From Solirubrobacteraceae bacterium (GTDB taxonomy: Bacteria > Actinomycetota > Thermoleophilia > Solirubrobacterales > Solirubrobacteraceae): DNA of 32,375 bases. The stretch is from positions 1 to 32,375 of the forward strand of contig JAURVW010000925.1 of assembly GCA_030655275.1 (NCBI GenBank), read 5' to 3'. The first letter of the stretch is position 1. The number at the start of each line of letters is the position of its first letter. The position numbers were made by a program, and so were the translations under genes. This document shows positions 7,928 through 15,905 of this stretch, in pieces. Under the pieces are notes generated by a model that saw only the letters and a list, made by a program, of their open reading frames with translations, had not been told where the DNA came from and ran no database searches.

Positions 7928-9508
7928 TCAGATGATCGTGCCGACGTCGTCCCTAACGATCTCGTCCATCGCCCGCTCGGCGACGGCGGCGATCGTCATC
8001 GACGGGTTGCACGCCGCCGTCGAGCCCGGGATGAGCGCACCGTCGAGCACGTACAGGCCGCGCTGGCCCCGTACCCGCCCCTCCAGATCGCAGACGGTGC
8101 CCATGCATGCGCCGCCGAGTGGGTGCCAGGTCGACGGCATGATCGTGTTCGTGTCGATCAGCGCGCTCCACGGCCCGGCTATTTTCTTCACGCGCCTGGC
8201 GATCTGGGCGTGCACGGCCTTGTCGCCGTCCTTGGGCCAGCGCAGCAGCGCCTGGTCCTTCTTCGCGTCGTAGATGAACTTGCCTCGGGCCTCCGAGACC
8301 CCGAAACCGACGAGCATCGTGGAGTGGTGCGTGAGCGGACCGAGCTCCGGCAGCGAGGCCTGGATCACGGTGTTCGCGAGCGCCGGATCGCCCCACTCCT
8401 TGCTCCCGTAGACCACCGGTCCGCCCTGCTTGGGGCCGAAGTCGTCGGCGAAGTTCTCCCACACGTAGATGCGGTCGGCGTTGGTGCCCCAGCCCTGGCC
8501 GAGCTCGTCGGGCAGGTCGGTGATGTCGCCGCGACCCGCCGCCGTCATCAGCAGCTTCGTGGTGTTCAGGCTGCCGGCCGCCATGATCAGCGACTTGGCG
8601 GTGATCAGCTTCTGCTCGATCAGGCGACCGTTCACGTCGGTGTGGTCGACGGCGATCACCCACTTGCCGGCCGGGTTCCTGCTGATGCCGGTCACGTGGT
8701 GCAGCGGCGCGACGGTCACGCGGCCGGTGAGCTCGGCCTGCTGCAGGTAGGTGACGTCGACCGTCTGCTTGCCCCCGTTGTTGACGCCCAGCGAGCCGGC
8801 GCTGTTGGTGTACGACGCCTTCATCTCGCCACGCAGCTCGGCAAGCGCGAAGTTCCAGTCGATCGGCATCGGGATCTTCTCCACCCCGTAGCCGGCCCGC
8901 TCGGCGTTGCGCTTGAAGATGCGCGGGGCCTTGTACGGCACGCTCGCGATGAGCTCGTCGGGAGCGCCGGCCACCTTCAGCATCCGGGCAACGCGCGGGT
9001 AGTGCTCGCGGCTCATGCGTGCGTAGTCGAGCTGCTCGGGAAGCACGCGGTTGAACACGTCGGCGCTCGGCTGCAGCGTCATGCCCTGGTAGACCAGCGA
9101 GCCACCGCCGACGCCCGCTGCGCAGAGGGCCACCATGTTGTCGCCGGCGACGGCGTCGAGCAGGCCCGCGTACTTGGGCAGCAGGTACGTCTTGCCGTAG
9201 AGGTTCGGGTTCGAGCCGTACCAGAGCATGCGCTTGTCGATCCCGTTGATCGACGGAAAGGTGTCGGCGTTCGGGCCGGTCGGCCAGCGCTTGCCGCGCT
9301 CGAGCACGAGCACCGGCACGCCGGCCTGGGCGAGCCGTAGCGCGCTCACGCCGCCGCCGAAGCCGGAGCCGATCACCACGACGCGCTCCTCGCTGCGCGT
9401 GAGCGGCACCTTCGTCGCGCCGCGTGAGGTGGCGGCGCCGAGGACGGAGGCGCTGGCGCCCGCGGCGGCGCTGCGGGCGAGGAAGGAACGGCGACTGAAC
9501 GTGGACAC
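7928..9508 (-). CDS. Tat-exported GMC oxidoreductase, cholesterol-oxidase-like
   Basis: Secreted FAD enzyme (526 aa) resembling class I (non-covalent FAD) cholesterol oxidases, which oxidise a 3-beta-hydroxysterol with O2 and release H2O2. A twin-arginine signal is present (SRRSFLA at residues 5-11, then an Ala-rich stretch), so it should leave the cell folded with FAD. The dinucleotide motif GSGFGG is at 47-52, followed by VLERG. GVGGGSLVY (132-140) and the C-terminal STWHPLGGACMG and DGALIPGSTAACNPSMTIAAVAERAMD match the Streptomyces enzyme; these hold the expected catalytic His462 and Asn501. The active-site Glu of that enzyme could not be located with confidence, so another alcohol substrate is possible. 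The gene faces away from the polyester hydrolase gene across a 331-bp gap. Confidence 0.88.
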   Translation of the reverse strand: MSTFSRRSFLARSAAAGASASVLGAATSRGATKVPLTRSEERVVVIGSGFGGGVSALRLAQAGVPVLVLERGKRWPTGPNADTFPSINGIDKRMLWYGSNPNLYGKTYLLPKYAGLLDAVAGDNMVALCAAGVGGGSLVYQGMTLQPSADVFNRVLPEQLDYARMSREHYPRVARMLKVAGAPDELIASVPYKAPRIFKRNAERAGYGVEKIPMPIDWNFALAELRGEMKASYTNSAGSLGVNNGGKQTVDVTYLQQAELTGRVTVAPLHHVTGISRNPAGKWVIAVDHTDVNGRLIEQKLITAKSLIMAAGSLNTTKLLMTAAGRGDITDLPDELGQGWGTNADRIYVWENFADDFGPKQGGPVVYGSKEWGDPALANTVIQASLPELGPLTHHSTMLVGFGVSEARGKFIYDAKKDQALLRWPKDGDKAVHAQIARRVKKIAGPWSALIDTNTIMPSTWHPLGGACMGTVCDLEGRVRGQRGLYVLDGALIPGSTAACNPSMTIAAVAERAMDEIVRDDVGTII

Positions 9509-9839
9509 TGAGCGAACTCCGAGGGGGACGGGACGGGGACCGTTCCAGACGGACCGGGGTCACACAACCGAGCCGGGTGGGCCTCGAAGGCTCGGCCACA
9601 GGAGGGCGCGGCCGGCTCCCGCCCGTATCTTCGGGCGCTCACGCGCGTCGCAGCGGGCGGGGACCGGCCGGGGCCGCACGGGGATGAAGTGAGACGCCGG
9701 GCTCGGAACGCGGCCCGCAATGACAGCGAACGCCGCGATTGCGGCGCGGGCGCCTTGCCGAACGGTCGGCCTCGTGGGATAACCGCCGGGTCCCGACCGG
9801 CCGCACCGCGCGGCCGTCGTCCTACCGAAAGCCACCCCG
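9509..9839. promoter_or_regulatory. Divergent intergenic region between secreted oxidase and polyester-hydrolase genes
   Basis: This 331-bp gap has no convincing gene. It should hold both promoters. Two structures can be seen. CCGAGCC (9568-9574) and GGCTCGG (9589-9595) form a 7-bp dyad with a 14-bp spacer, 60-87 bp upstream of the oxidase start. CGCCGC (9731-9736) and GCGGCG (9741-9746) form a tight hairpin with a GATT loop, about 95 bp upstream of the hydrolase start. No clear -10/-35 pair stands out, as expected at this base composition. Confidence 0.4.
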
Positions 9840-10721
9840 ATGCCCGTCCACGCCGGTCTCCGTCGCCTGATCCTCACCGCCGTCCTCGGGGTCTCCGCGC
9901 TCGCGGCGCCAGCCGCGCTGGCGTCTCCGTACGCGAAGGGACCCGATCCGACGGCGGCCGAGGTGGCCAAGCCGTTCGGGCCGTACGCCGTCGACGAGCT
10001 CAAGGTGCCGAACTCCGCGTCGCCCGACTTCGGCCCGGCCACGATCTTCGCCCCGAAGGCTCCCGCCGGGACCACCTTCGGCGTCGTCGGCGTGTCGCCC
10101 GGGTTCCTCGCCGAGCAGTGGACCCTCACGTGGCTCGCGCGCCGCGTCGCGAGCCAGGGCTTCGTGACGGTCGTGTTCACGCCCAACAGCCTCACGGCAA
10201 CGCCGGTGCAGCGCAGCCGCGCGCTGTCCGCCGCCCTCGAGTTCACCACCACGCAGAGCGCCGCGAAGGCGCTCACCGATCCGTCGCGCCTCGCCGTGAT
10301 CGGGCACTCGATGGGCGGGGGCGCTGCACTCGAGGCCACCCGCCGCGACGCGACCCTCAAGGCGTCGGTCGCCATCGCGCCGTGGAGCCAGTGGAAGAGC
10401 TTCGACGCCGTCGCCACGCCGACGATGGTGCTCGGCTTCAAGCCCGACTGGATCGCGCCCGTCGCCAAGCACGCGAAGCCGTTCTATGCGTCGCTCGCGC
10501 CGAGTCTCCCCAAGGCCTACCTCGAGCTCAACCTCGACCACGCCCTGCCGTCGCTCGTGCCCGTCTCCGAGGTCTCGCGCGCGACGGTGAACTGGCTCAA
10601 GCGGTTCGTCGACGACGACGAGCGCTACACGCAGGCGCTCTGCCCCGCCGTCACCGGCGTGAAGACGGCGACGATCACGGGCTACGAGAGCTCGTGCGGT
10701 GACGGTCCGCTCGCGCCGTAG
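9840..10721 (+). CDS. Secreted polyester hydrolase homologue (PETase/cutinase-type alpha/beta hydrolase)
   Basis: Exported serine hydrolase of 293 aa, close to the length of Ideonella PETase. A Sec signal ends near ALA (residues 26-28). The mature start YAKGPDPTAA parallels the RGPNPTAA of PETases and actinobacterial cutinases. Further matches are SPGFLAEQW (86-94, where the aromatic oxyanion-hole residue is Phe89 instead of Tyr), LARRVASQGFVTVVF, the nucleophile elbow GHSMGGG with Ser157, APWSQWK with the clamp-type Trp182, KPDWIAPV with Asp203, LDHALPS with His234, and WLKRFVDDDERYTQALC. Cys268 and Cys286 match the conserved C-terminal disulfide. The second, PETase-specific disulfide is absent, as in ordinary cutinases. 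Cutin, polyhydroxyalkanoate-like or other polyesters are plausible substrates; activity on PET is untested. Confidence 0.88.
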   Translation: MPVHAGLRRLILTAVLGVSALAAPAALASPYAKGPDPTAAEVAKPFGPYAVDELKVPNSASPDFGPATIFAPKAPAGTTFGVVGVSPGFLAEQWTLTWLARRVASQGFVTVVFTPNSLTATPVQRSRALSAALEFTTTQSAAKALTDPSRLAVIGHSMGGGAALEATRRDATLKASVAIAPWSQWKSFDAVATPTMVLGFKPDWIAPVAKHAKPFYASLAPSLPKAYLELNLDHALPSLVPVSEVSRATVNWLKRFVDDDERYTQALCPAVTGVKTATITGYESSCGDGPLAP

Positions 10722-10761
10722 CCACGCTCGCGGGCGTCCGGGATGCAACACTCCCGCGACC

Positions 10762-12084
10762 ATGGCCGGCCGCGCAGACTTCGACATCTACAACGTCCTC
10801 CTGGGCCTCGGCCGCATCCGCGAGCAGGGCCAGGTCATGGAGGCGATGCTCAACCCGCGCTTCCTGATGCGACTGCGGCGCACCCTCCTGCCGCTGCCGA
10901 TCATCGACCGCAAGCGCGAGGCGTACGACGTGGCCACGCTGTTCCCCGCGTTCAGGTCCGAACCGATCAAGGCCCTGCAGGGCAAGCGGATCGGCATGAT
11001 CGCCGGCGGTGGCTCGGGCGGGTGCGTGTCGCTGATCGGGGTGAAGCGCGCCTTCGAGGAGGCCGGCATCGAGCCGGCGATGATCTCGTCCTGCTCCGGC
11101 GGCACGCTCTGGGGCTCCATGTGGGCGGCCGGGCTGAGCGCCGAGGAGATGGCCGAGTTCTCCCTCGGCTGGGAGATCGAGGACTACCTCGACATCCAAT
11201 GGCACAAGATCCCGGGGTTCGTCGCCTCCGCGTTCAAGGGCTTCACCGGCGTCGCCAAGGGTGCCGCGATCCAGCGCACGTTCGACGACCGCTTCGGCAA
11301 CCTCACGGTCGGCGAGCTGCCGATCCCGCTCACCTCGATCGTCTACGACATGGACCGCGGCGGGGTCGAGTACTTCGGCCCGGAGACCCATCCGGAACTC
11401 ACCGTCGGCCAACTCGTGCGCATCGCGATCGCCCTTCCACTCGTGATGGAGGCCGTCCGCGTGAATGGCCACCTCTACGTCGACGGCGGCGTCGTCGACC
11501 TCCTCCCCTCCCGCCCGCTGCACGACGACGGCAAGATCGACCACGCCATCGCCGTCAACGTGATGCTCCCGCCGCAGCTCCAGCCGGCCGATCTCACCGG
11601 CTGGGAGGACCGCCTCATGGGCATCCTGGACGCTGCCCGACAGGCCGAGCAGGGCTTCCACGTCGAGTCCGGTCGCCGCACCCGTGCAGACTTCGAAGGG
11701 CGGTTCACGATGATCGACGCCGCCGACCACGCCCTCCTGCGCGGCCCGTCGTTCTTCGATCTGTTCCTCGACCGCTCCCGCTGGCCCGCCCTGATCCAGA
11801 ACGGCTACGAGCAGGCCAAGCTCGAGCTCGCGAAGCTCGACGCGAAGCCGACGCGGGCCGCGGCCCCGAAGCGCGCGCGGGCGGCTTCGACCGCCGCCCC
11901 GAAGCGGGCCCGGGCGGCGTCGACGGCGGCGTCGAAGACCGCGGTCAAGACGACGTCGACGAAAACCGCGATCAAGACGATGGCATCGAAGACCGCGGTC
12001 AAGACGACATCGACGAAGCCGGCCGCCAAGGCCGCGCCGACGCCGCGCGCGAAGAAGCCGGCGACGAGGTCCGCCGCCGGCTGA
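10762..12084 (+). CDS. Patatin-like phospholipase with a basic Lys/Ala/Thr-rich tail
   Basis: Predicted intracellular lipid acyl hydrolase (440 aa). The patatin core shows the oxyanion loop GGGSGG at residues 82-87, the nucleophile elbow SSCSGGTLWG with Ser112 (the first position of the usual GxSxG is Ser here), and the DGGVVD motif with catalytic Asp241. No signal peptide is seen. Residues 361-440 form a repetitive Ala/Lys/Thr/Ser/Arg tail (APKRARAAST twice; SKTAVKTTSTK twice) resembling histone-H1-like or PhaF-type tails that bind DNA or polyanions. ATG 10762 is chosen because it begins the conserved region; an earlier in-frame ATG at 10699 would overlap the hydrolase gene. It follows that gene by 40 bp and may be co-transcribed. 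Confidence 0.88.
   Translation: MAGRADFDIYNVLLGLGRIREQGQVMEAMLNPRFLMRLRRTLLPLPIIDRKREAYDVATLFPAFRSEPIKALQGKRIGMIAGGGSGGCVSLIGVKRAFEEAGIEPAMISSCSGGTLWGSMWAAGLSAEEMAEFSLGWEIEDYLDIQWHKIPGFVASAFKGFTGVAKGAAIQRTFDDRFGNLTVGELPIPLTSIVYDMDRGGVEYFGPETHPELTVGQLVRIAIALPLVMEAVRVNGHLYVDGGVVDLLPSRPLHDDGKIDHAIAVNVMLPPQLQPADLTGWEDRLMGILDAARQAEQGFHVESGRRTRADFEGRFTMIDAADHALLRGPSFFDLFLDRSRWPALIQNGYEQAKLELAKLDAKPTRAAAPKRARAASTAAPKRARAASTAASKTAVKTTSTKTAIKTMASKTAVKTTSTKPAAKAAPTPRAKKPATRSAAG
11863..11928 (+). repeat. 33-nt tandem duplication in the patatin tail
   Basis: Two adjoining 33-nt units (11863-11895 and 11896-11928) encode the near-identical 11-residue unit APKRARAASTA twice. They differ at only a few, mostly third, positions. 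This is an in-frame expansion of the basic tail. Confidence 0.8.
11929..12017 (+). repeat. 54-nt-spaced repeat in the patatin tail
   Basis: The segment 11929-11963 recurs at 11983-12017, 54 nt later, with only a few changes. Both copies encode ASKTAVKTTSTK; the intervening copy encodes the related KTAIKTMASK. Together with the upstream 33-nt pair it shows repeated in-frame growth of the Lys-rich tail. Confidence 0.75.
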
Positions 12085-12103
12085 GCCGGACCGGCGCGCC
12101 CGA

Positions 12104-12129
12104 GCCGGGCCTTGGCCTTCCAGCCCGGC
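12104..12129. terminator. Hairpin between convergent patatin and zinc-ribbon genes
   Basis: GCCGGGC (12104-12110) and GCCCGGC (12123-12129) can form a 7-bp GC-only stem with a 12-nt loop, 20 bp after the patatin stop and 33 bp beyond the end of the opposing small gene. It lacks a T-run; a terminator role is inferred from position. Confidence 0.35.
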
Positions 12130-12161
12130 CCGGCGGCCCGAACGCTCGGCCCGAGGGTCGC

Positions 12162-12359
12162 CTAGTCGCCCTGGGGTGAGGCGGGGTGCGCGTCGTCCTG
12201 CTCGCGGACCTGTTCGACGCCGTGGTCGGAATCGATGCCGATCTCCTGCCCGAACTCCGGGCAGGCCTCGTTGCGGCACTCCCAGCCGTGCTCGTGCCCG
12301 GCGAGGGCGAGCGAGGCCGGCTGATGACATTGCGGACAGAGCGGTGGGGCGTTCGTCAT
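12162..12359 (-). CDS. Small zinc-ribbon-like protein of unknown function
   Basis: A 65-residue protein with two cysteine pairs, CPQC at residues 8-11 and CRNEAC at 28-33, spaced like a small zinc ribbon, plus His12, His22 and His24 between them. The remaining half is acidic and polar (EFGQEIGIDSDHGVEQ). I do not recognise the family. It is kept as a gene because of the regular Cys spacing, the good ATG (12359-12357), an absence of a better frame on the other strand, and its position facing the AraC regulator across a shared, strongly palindromic intergenic region. Confidence 0.6.
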   Translation of the reverse strand: MTNAPPLCPQCHQPASLALAGHEHGWECRNEACPEFGQEIGIDSDHGVEQVREQDDAHPASPQGD

Positions 12360-12419
12360 GCGCCGAGCGTAACCCGGACCCCACCGGAGCAGGGCGAACC
12401 CGTCGGGGCATCCGCGGAC

Positions 12420-12488
12420 GCACCGGTTTGTTGGGTCGCAAGTTCATCTGCTCGGTCCAGATGAATTTGCGAGTCATCGAACCGGTGC
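12420..12488. promoter_or_regulatory. 69-bp inverted repeat in the divergent zinc-ribbon/AraC promoter region
   Basis: Two 31-nt arms (12420-12450 and 12458-12488) are reverse complements at 26 of 31 positions around a 7-nt centre. The inner, best conserved part of each arm reads TCGCAArTTCATCTG and the outer part GCACCGGTT. It is AT-richer than its surroundings. It lies 60 bp from the zinc-ribbon start and 51 bp from the AraC-type GTG start, so it can serve both divergent promoters. The likeliest role is a double operator for the adjacent AraC-type regulator or another dimeric regulator; an attenuator hairpin is the alternative. Confidence 0.6.
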
Positions 12489-12539
12489 ATCGGTGGCGAC
12501 GTCTCAATCCCCGGATCCGAGCATGCGATCATCGGCCCC

Positions 12540-12998
12540 GTGACCAGCCGGAAGGCCATCACGCCCGATGCCCGGGCGCAGGGACTGCGCGATCTCGCGC
12601 TGCTGCGCAAGGTGCGCGACCGCATCGACCGTGAGTACGCGCAGCCCCTCGACGTCGAGGCGCTCGCGCGCGGCGCGCACATGTCGGCCGGGCACTTCAG
12701 TCGTCAGTTCAAGGCGGCCTACGGCGAGTCGCCCTACGGCTACCTGATGACCCGCCGGATCGAGCGCGCGATGGCCTTGCTTCGCCGCGGCGACCAGAAC
12801 GTCACCGAGGTCTGCTTCGCCGTCGGATTCAGCTCGCTCGGCACGTTCAGTACGCGATTCACCGAGCTCGTCGGGATGCCGCCGAGCGAATATCGCACGG
12901 TGGAAGCCGAAGCGATGGCCGGCGTCCCGGCCTGCGTGGCCAAGCGGGTCACCAAACCGATCAGGAATCGAGAAGCGGCCGTCGTCGATGGCGCTTAA
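12540..12998 (+). CDS. AraC-family transcriptional regulator (DNA-binding domain only)
   Basis: Short regulator (152 aa) consisting essentially of the AraC/XylS double helix-turn-helix domain. First HTH: PLDVEALARGAHMSAGHFSRQFKAAYGESPYGYLMTRRIERA; second: NVTEVCFAVGFSSLGTFSTRFTELVGMPPSEYR, the classical family signature. There is no separate sensory domain, so effector binding would need another protein or a short N-terminal segment. The GTG at 12540 gives a sensible N-terminus. Its 3' end overlaps the annotated start of the VOC gene by 11 bp. AraC followed by VOC and a UvrA-like ABC gene is an arrangement I recall from other actinobacteria, which suggests it controls those two genes. Confidence 0.9.
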   Translation: MTSRKAITPDARAQGLRDLALLRKVRDRIDREYAQPLDVEALARGAHMSAGHFSRQFKAAYGESPYGYLMTRRIERAMALLRRGDQNVTEVCFAVGFSSLGTFSTRFTELVGMPPSEYRTVEAEAMAGVPACVAKRVTKPIRNREAAVVDGA

Positions 12999-13422
12999 CG
13001 TCCCGGCCATGGACCTCTCGATCTATTCCACGATGCTTCCCCACACCGATCCGGAGGCGTCGCTCGCGTTCTACCGCGACACGCTCGGGTTCGAACTGCG
13101 CAACGACGTCGGCTACAACGGCATGCGCTGGCTGACCGTCGGCCCGGCAGAGGATCCGGCGGCGCCGTCGATCGTCCTCTACCCGCCGGAGGCCGACCCG
13201 GGCGCCACCGAGGACGAGCGCAAGACGATCGCGGAGATGATGGCGAAGGGCACGTACGCGAGCATCAACCTCGTCTCGCCCGACCTCGACGCCACCTTCG
13301 AGCGCCTCCAGGCCGGCGACGCCGAGGTCGTGCAGGAGCCGACCGACCAGCCGTACGGCATCCGCGACTGCGCGTTCCGCGACCCGGCCGGCAACCTGCT
13401 GCGGATCCAGCAGGCGAGCTGA
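12988..13422 (+). CDS. VOC-family (glyoxalase/bleomycin-resistance fold) protein
   Basis: Small VOC protein (144 aa; 137 aa if the ATG at 13009 is used). It has the standard modules: [30 protein letters not shown] at the start and [11 protein letters not shown] at the end, where the last metal ligand is usually Glu but here is Arg/Gln. Thus the usual metal site may be incomplete and a ligand-binding or sequestration role, as in bleomycin-resistance proteins, is plausible. The 12988 start overlaps the AraC gene by 11 bp and the inner ATG at 13009 also fits the family N-terminus ([10 protein letters not shown]). It is placed between the regulator and the UvrA-like gene in one operon-like run. 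Confidence 0.85.
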   Translation: MALNVPAMDLSIYSTMLPHTDPEASLAFYRDTLGFELRNDVGYNGMRWLTVGPAEDPAAPSIVLYPPEADPGATEDERKTIAEMMAKGTYASINLVSPDLDATFERLQAGDAEVVQEPTDQPYGIRDCAFRDPAGNLLRIQQAS

Positions 13423-13513
13423 GCCGACCGGCGAACAGCTGACCTGAGTCCTTCGCGCGGGCCGGATCCCTCGCACGCAGACGCCGGCCCCACCCCACCC
13501 CGACGGAGACACG

Positions 13514-15886
13514 ATGACCAAGGCCAACGAGATCGACGCGACGACGGCCGCGCGCGCCGACAGTCACGAGGTCATCCGCGTCCAGGGTGCCCGGGAGAAC
13601 AACCTCAAGGACATCACCATCGAGATCCCCAAGCGCCGTCTGACGGTGTTCACGGGGGTCTCGGGCTCCGGCAAGAGCTCGCTCGTGTTCGGGACGATCG
13701 CCGCCGAGTCCCAGCGGCTCATCAACGAGACCTACAGCGCGTTCCTGCAGGGCATGATGGCCTCGCAGGCGCGCCCCGACGTCGACGTGCTCGAAGGGCT
13801 CACGACCGCGATCCTCGTCGACCAGGAGCGGATGGGCGCGAACGCCCGCTCGACCGTCGGCACCGTCACCGACGCGAACGCGGGACTACGCATCCTGTTC
13901 AGCCGTCTCGGGCAGCCGTACGTCGGCGGCCCGAAGGCCTTCGCGTTCAACATCCCGTCGGTCAGTGGCGGCGGCGCGATGACGGTCAAGGGCGAGACGG
14001 TCCGTCGCACCTTCAGCGTCACGGGCGGCATGTGCCCCACGTGCGAGGGCATGGGGAGCGTCACCGACGTCGACCTCACGCAGCTCTACGACGACTCCAA
14101 GTCGCTGCGCGGCGGCGCGCTCACGATCCCCGGTTACACCGCCGACGGCTGGGGCGTGCGGATCTTCAGCGAGTCGGGGGTCGTCGACGGCGACAAGCCC
14201 ATCCGCGACTTCACGGCGCAGGAGCTCGAGGACTTCCTGCGGGCCGAGCCGCGGAAGGTGAAGGTCGGCAGCATCAACATGACCTACGAGGGGCTGATCC
14301 CGAAGGTCCAGAAGTCGTTTTTGCAAAAGGACCGCGAGGCGATGCAGCCCCACATCCGGGCGTTCGTCGACCGCGCCGTCACTTACACGAAGTGCCCCGA
14401 CTGCGAGGGCACACGACTGGCCGAGGGCGCGCGTTCGTCGAAGATCGAGGGCATCAGCATCGCCGACGCGTGCCAGATGCAGATCACCGAGCTCGCGGCC
14501 TGGATCGCCGACCTCGACGAGCCGTCGGTCGCGCCGCTGCTGCACTCCCTCTCCCACCTCTTCGACTCGTTCGTGGAGATCGGCCTCGGCTATCTCTCCC
14601 TCGACCGACCCTCCGGCACGCTCTCCGGCGGCGAGGCGCAGCGCACGAAGATGATCCGTCACCTCGGCTCGGCCCTCACCGACGTGACCTACGTGTTCGA
14701 CGAGCCGACGGTCGGCCTGCACCCGCACGACATCGAGCGGATGAACCAACTCCTGCTGCGCCTGCGCGACAAGGGCAACACGGTGCTCGTGGTCGAGCAC
14801 AAGCCGGAGGCGATGGCCATCGCCGACCACATCGTCGACCTCGGTCCCAAAGCCGGCAAGGCGGGTGGCGAGATCGTCTTCGAAGGCAGCATCGAAGACC
14901 TTCGCAACGCCGACACGCTCACGGGCCGCCACCTCGACGACCGAGCCTCGATCAAGGACGAGGTCCGTGCGCGGGCCGGCACGCTCGAGGTGCGCGGCGC
15001 CAGCGCCAACAACCTCAGGGACGTCGACGTCGACGTGCCGCTCGGCGTGCTCGTGACCGTGACGGGCGTGGCCGGATCGGGCAAGAGCTCGCTGATCCAC
15101 GGCTCGATCGCCGGACGCGAAGGCGTCGTGACCGTCGATCAGGGCGCGATCCGCGGGTCGCGGCGCAGCAACCCGGGTACGTACACGGGCGTGCTGGAGC
15201 CGATCCGCAAGGCGTTCGCGAAGGCCAACGGCGTGAAGCCGGCGCTCTTCTCGACGAACTCCGAGGGTGCGTGCCCGACCTGCAAGGGCGCGGGCGTGGT
15301 CTACACCGAGCTGGGCTTCATGGACACGGTCTCCAACCCCTGCGACGACTGCGACGCGAAGGGCTTCCAGCCGGAGGTGCTCGAGTACCACCTCGGTGGC
15401 AAGGACATCAGCGAGGTGCTGGCGATGCCGCTCGCCGACGCCGAGGCGTTCTTCCGCGACGGCGACGCGAAGGTGAAGGCGGCCCACGACATCCTGCACC
15501 GCCTCGTCGACGTCGGACTCGGGTATGTGAGTCTCGGCCAGCCGCTCACGACGCTCTCCGGTGGCGAGCGCCAGCGCCTCAAGCTCGCGGTCCAGATGGC
15601 CGGCGAGGGCGACGTCTACGTGCTCGACGAGCCCACCACCGGCCTGCACCTCGCCGACGTTCAGCAGCTGCTCGGGCTCCTCGACCGCCTCGTGGACTCC
15701 GGGAAGTCGGTGATCGTGATCGAGCACCACCAGGCCGTGATGGCCCACGCCGACTGGATCATCGACATCGGCCCGGGCGCCGGCCACGACGGTGGCTCGG
15801 TCGTCTTCGAGGGCACCCCGGCCGAGCTCGTGAAGGATCGCTCGACGCTCACGGGGCAGCACCTGGCGGAGTACGTCGGCGCCTGA
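13514..15886 (+). CDS. UvrA-like tandem ABC ATPase (DrrC-type, drug-resistance class)
   Basis: Cytoplasmic DNA-binding ATPase of 790 aa, shorter than housekeeping UvrA (about 940 aa) and near the size of DrrC of the daunorubicin cluster. It opens with [19 protein letters not shown]. Walker A motifs are GVSGSGKSS at residues 48-56 and GVAGSGKSS in the second half; signatures are LSGGEAQR and LSGGERQR; Walker B boxes are [13 protein letters not shown] and [13 protein letters not shown]. Zinc-finger cysteines are visible in [24 protein letters not shown] and CDDCDAKG. The shorter N-terminal insertion suggests altered UvrB interaction. Such paralogues are thought to release DNA-intercalating drugs. 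With the AraC and VOC genes it forms a plausible xenobiotic-resistance cassette. Confidence 0.92.
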   Translation: MTKANEIDATTAARADSHEVIRVQGARENNLKDITIEIPKRRLTVFTGVSGSGKSSLVFGTIAAESQRLINETYSAFLQGMMASQARPDVDVLEGLTTAILVDQERMGANARSTVGTVTDANAGLRILFSRLGQPYVGGPKAFAFNIPSVSGGGAMTVKGETVRRTFSVTGGMCPTCEGMGSVTDVDLTQLYDDSKSLRGGALTIPGYTADGWGVRIFSESGVVDGDKPIRDFTAQELEDFLRAEPRKVKVGSINMTYEGLIPKVQKSFLQKDREAMQPHIRAFVDRAVTYTKCPDCEGTRLAEGARSSKIEGISIADACQMQITELAAWIADLDEPSVAPLLHSLSHLFDSFVEIGLGYLSLDRPSGTLSGGEAQRTKMIRHLGSALTDVTYVFDEPTVGLHPHDIERMNQLLLRLRDKGNTVLVVEHKPEAMAIADHIVDLGPKAGKAGGEIVFEGSIEDLRNADTLTGRHLDDRASIKDEVRARAGTLEVRGASANNLRDVDVDVPLGVLVTVTGVAGSGKSSLIHGSIAGREGVVTVDQGAIRGSRRSNPGTYTGVLEPIRKAFAKANGVKPALFSTNSEGACPTCKGAGVVYTELGFMDTVSNPCDDCDAKGFQPEVLEYHLGGKDISEVLAMPLADAEAFFRDGDAKVKAAHDILHRLVDVGLGYVSLGQPLTTLSGGERQRLKLAVQMAGEGDVYVLDEPTTGLHLADVQQLLGLLDRLVDSGKSVIVIEHHQAVMAHADWIIDIGPGAGHDGGSVVFEGTPAELVKDRSTLTGQHLAEYVGA

Positions 15887-15905
15887 GCATCGCCATCATG
15901 GAGGC

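Noticed and set aside
11863-12017. Repeats that could suggest a CRISPR or satellite array
   Set aside because: Units are multiples of three, encode a regular Lys/Ala/Thr tail, and lack unique spacers of constant length.
13009-13422. Shorter start for the VOC gene next to the UvrA-like gene
   Set aside because: Not rejected as biology; the 12988 and 13009 starts cannot be separated from sequence. The longer one is reported and the alternative noted.
13886-15862. A 658-codon minus-strand frame opposite the UvrA-like gene
   Set aside because: Low-complexity Val/Glu/Arg/Asp composition and no family features; mirror of a strongly conserved ATPase.
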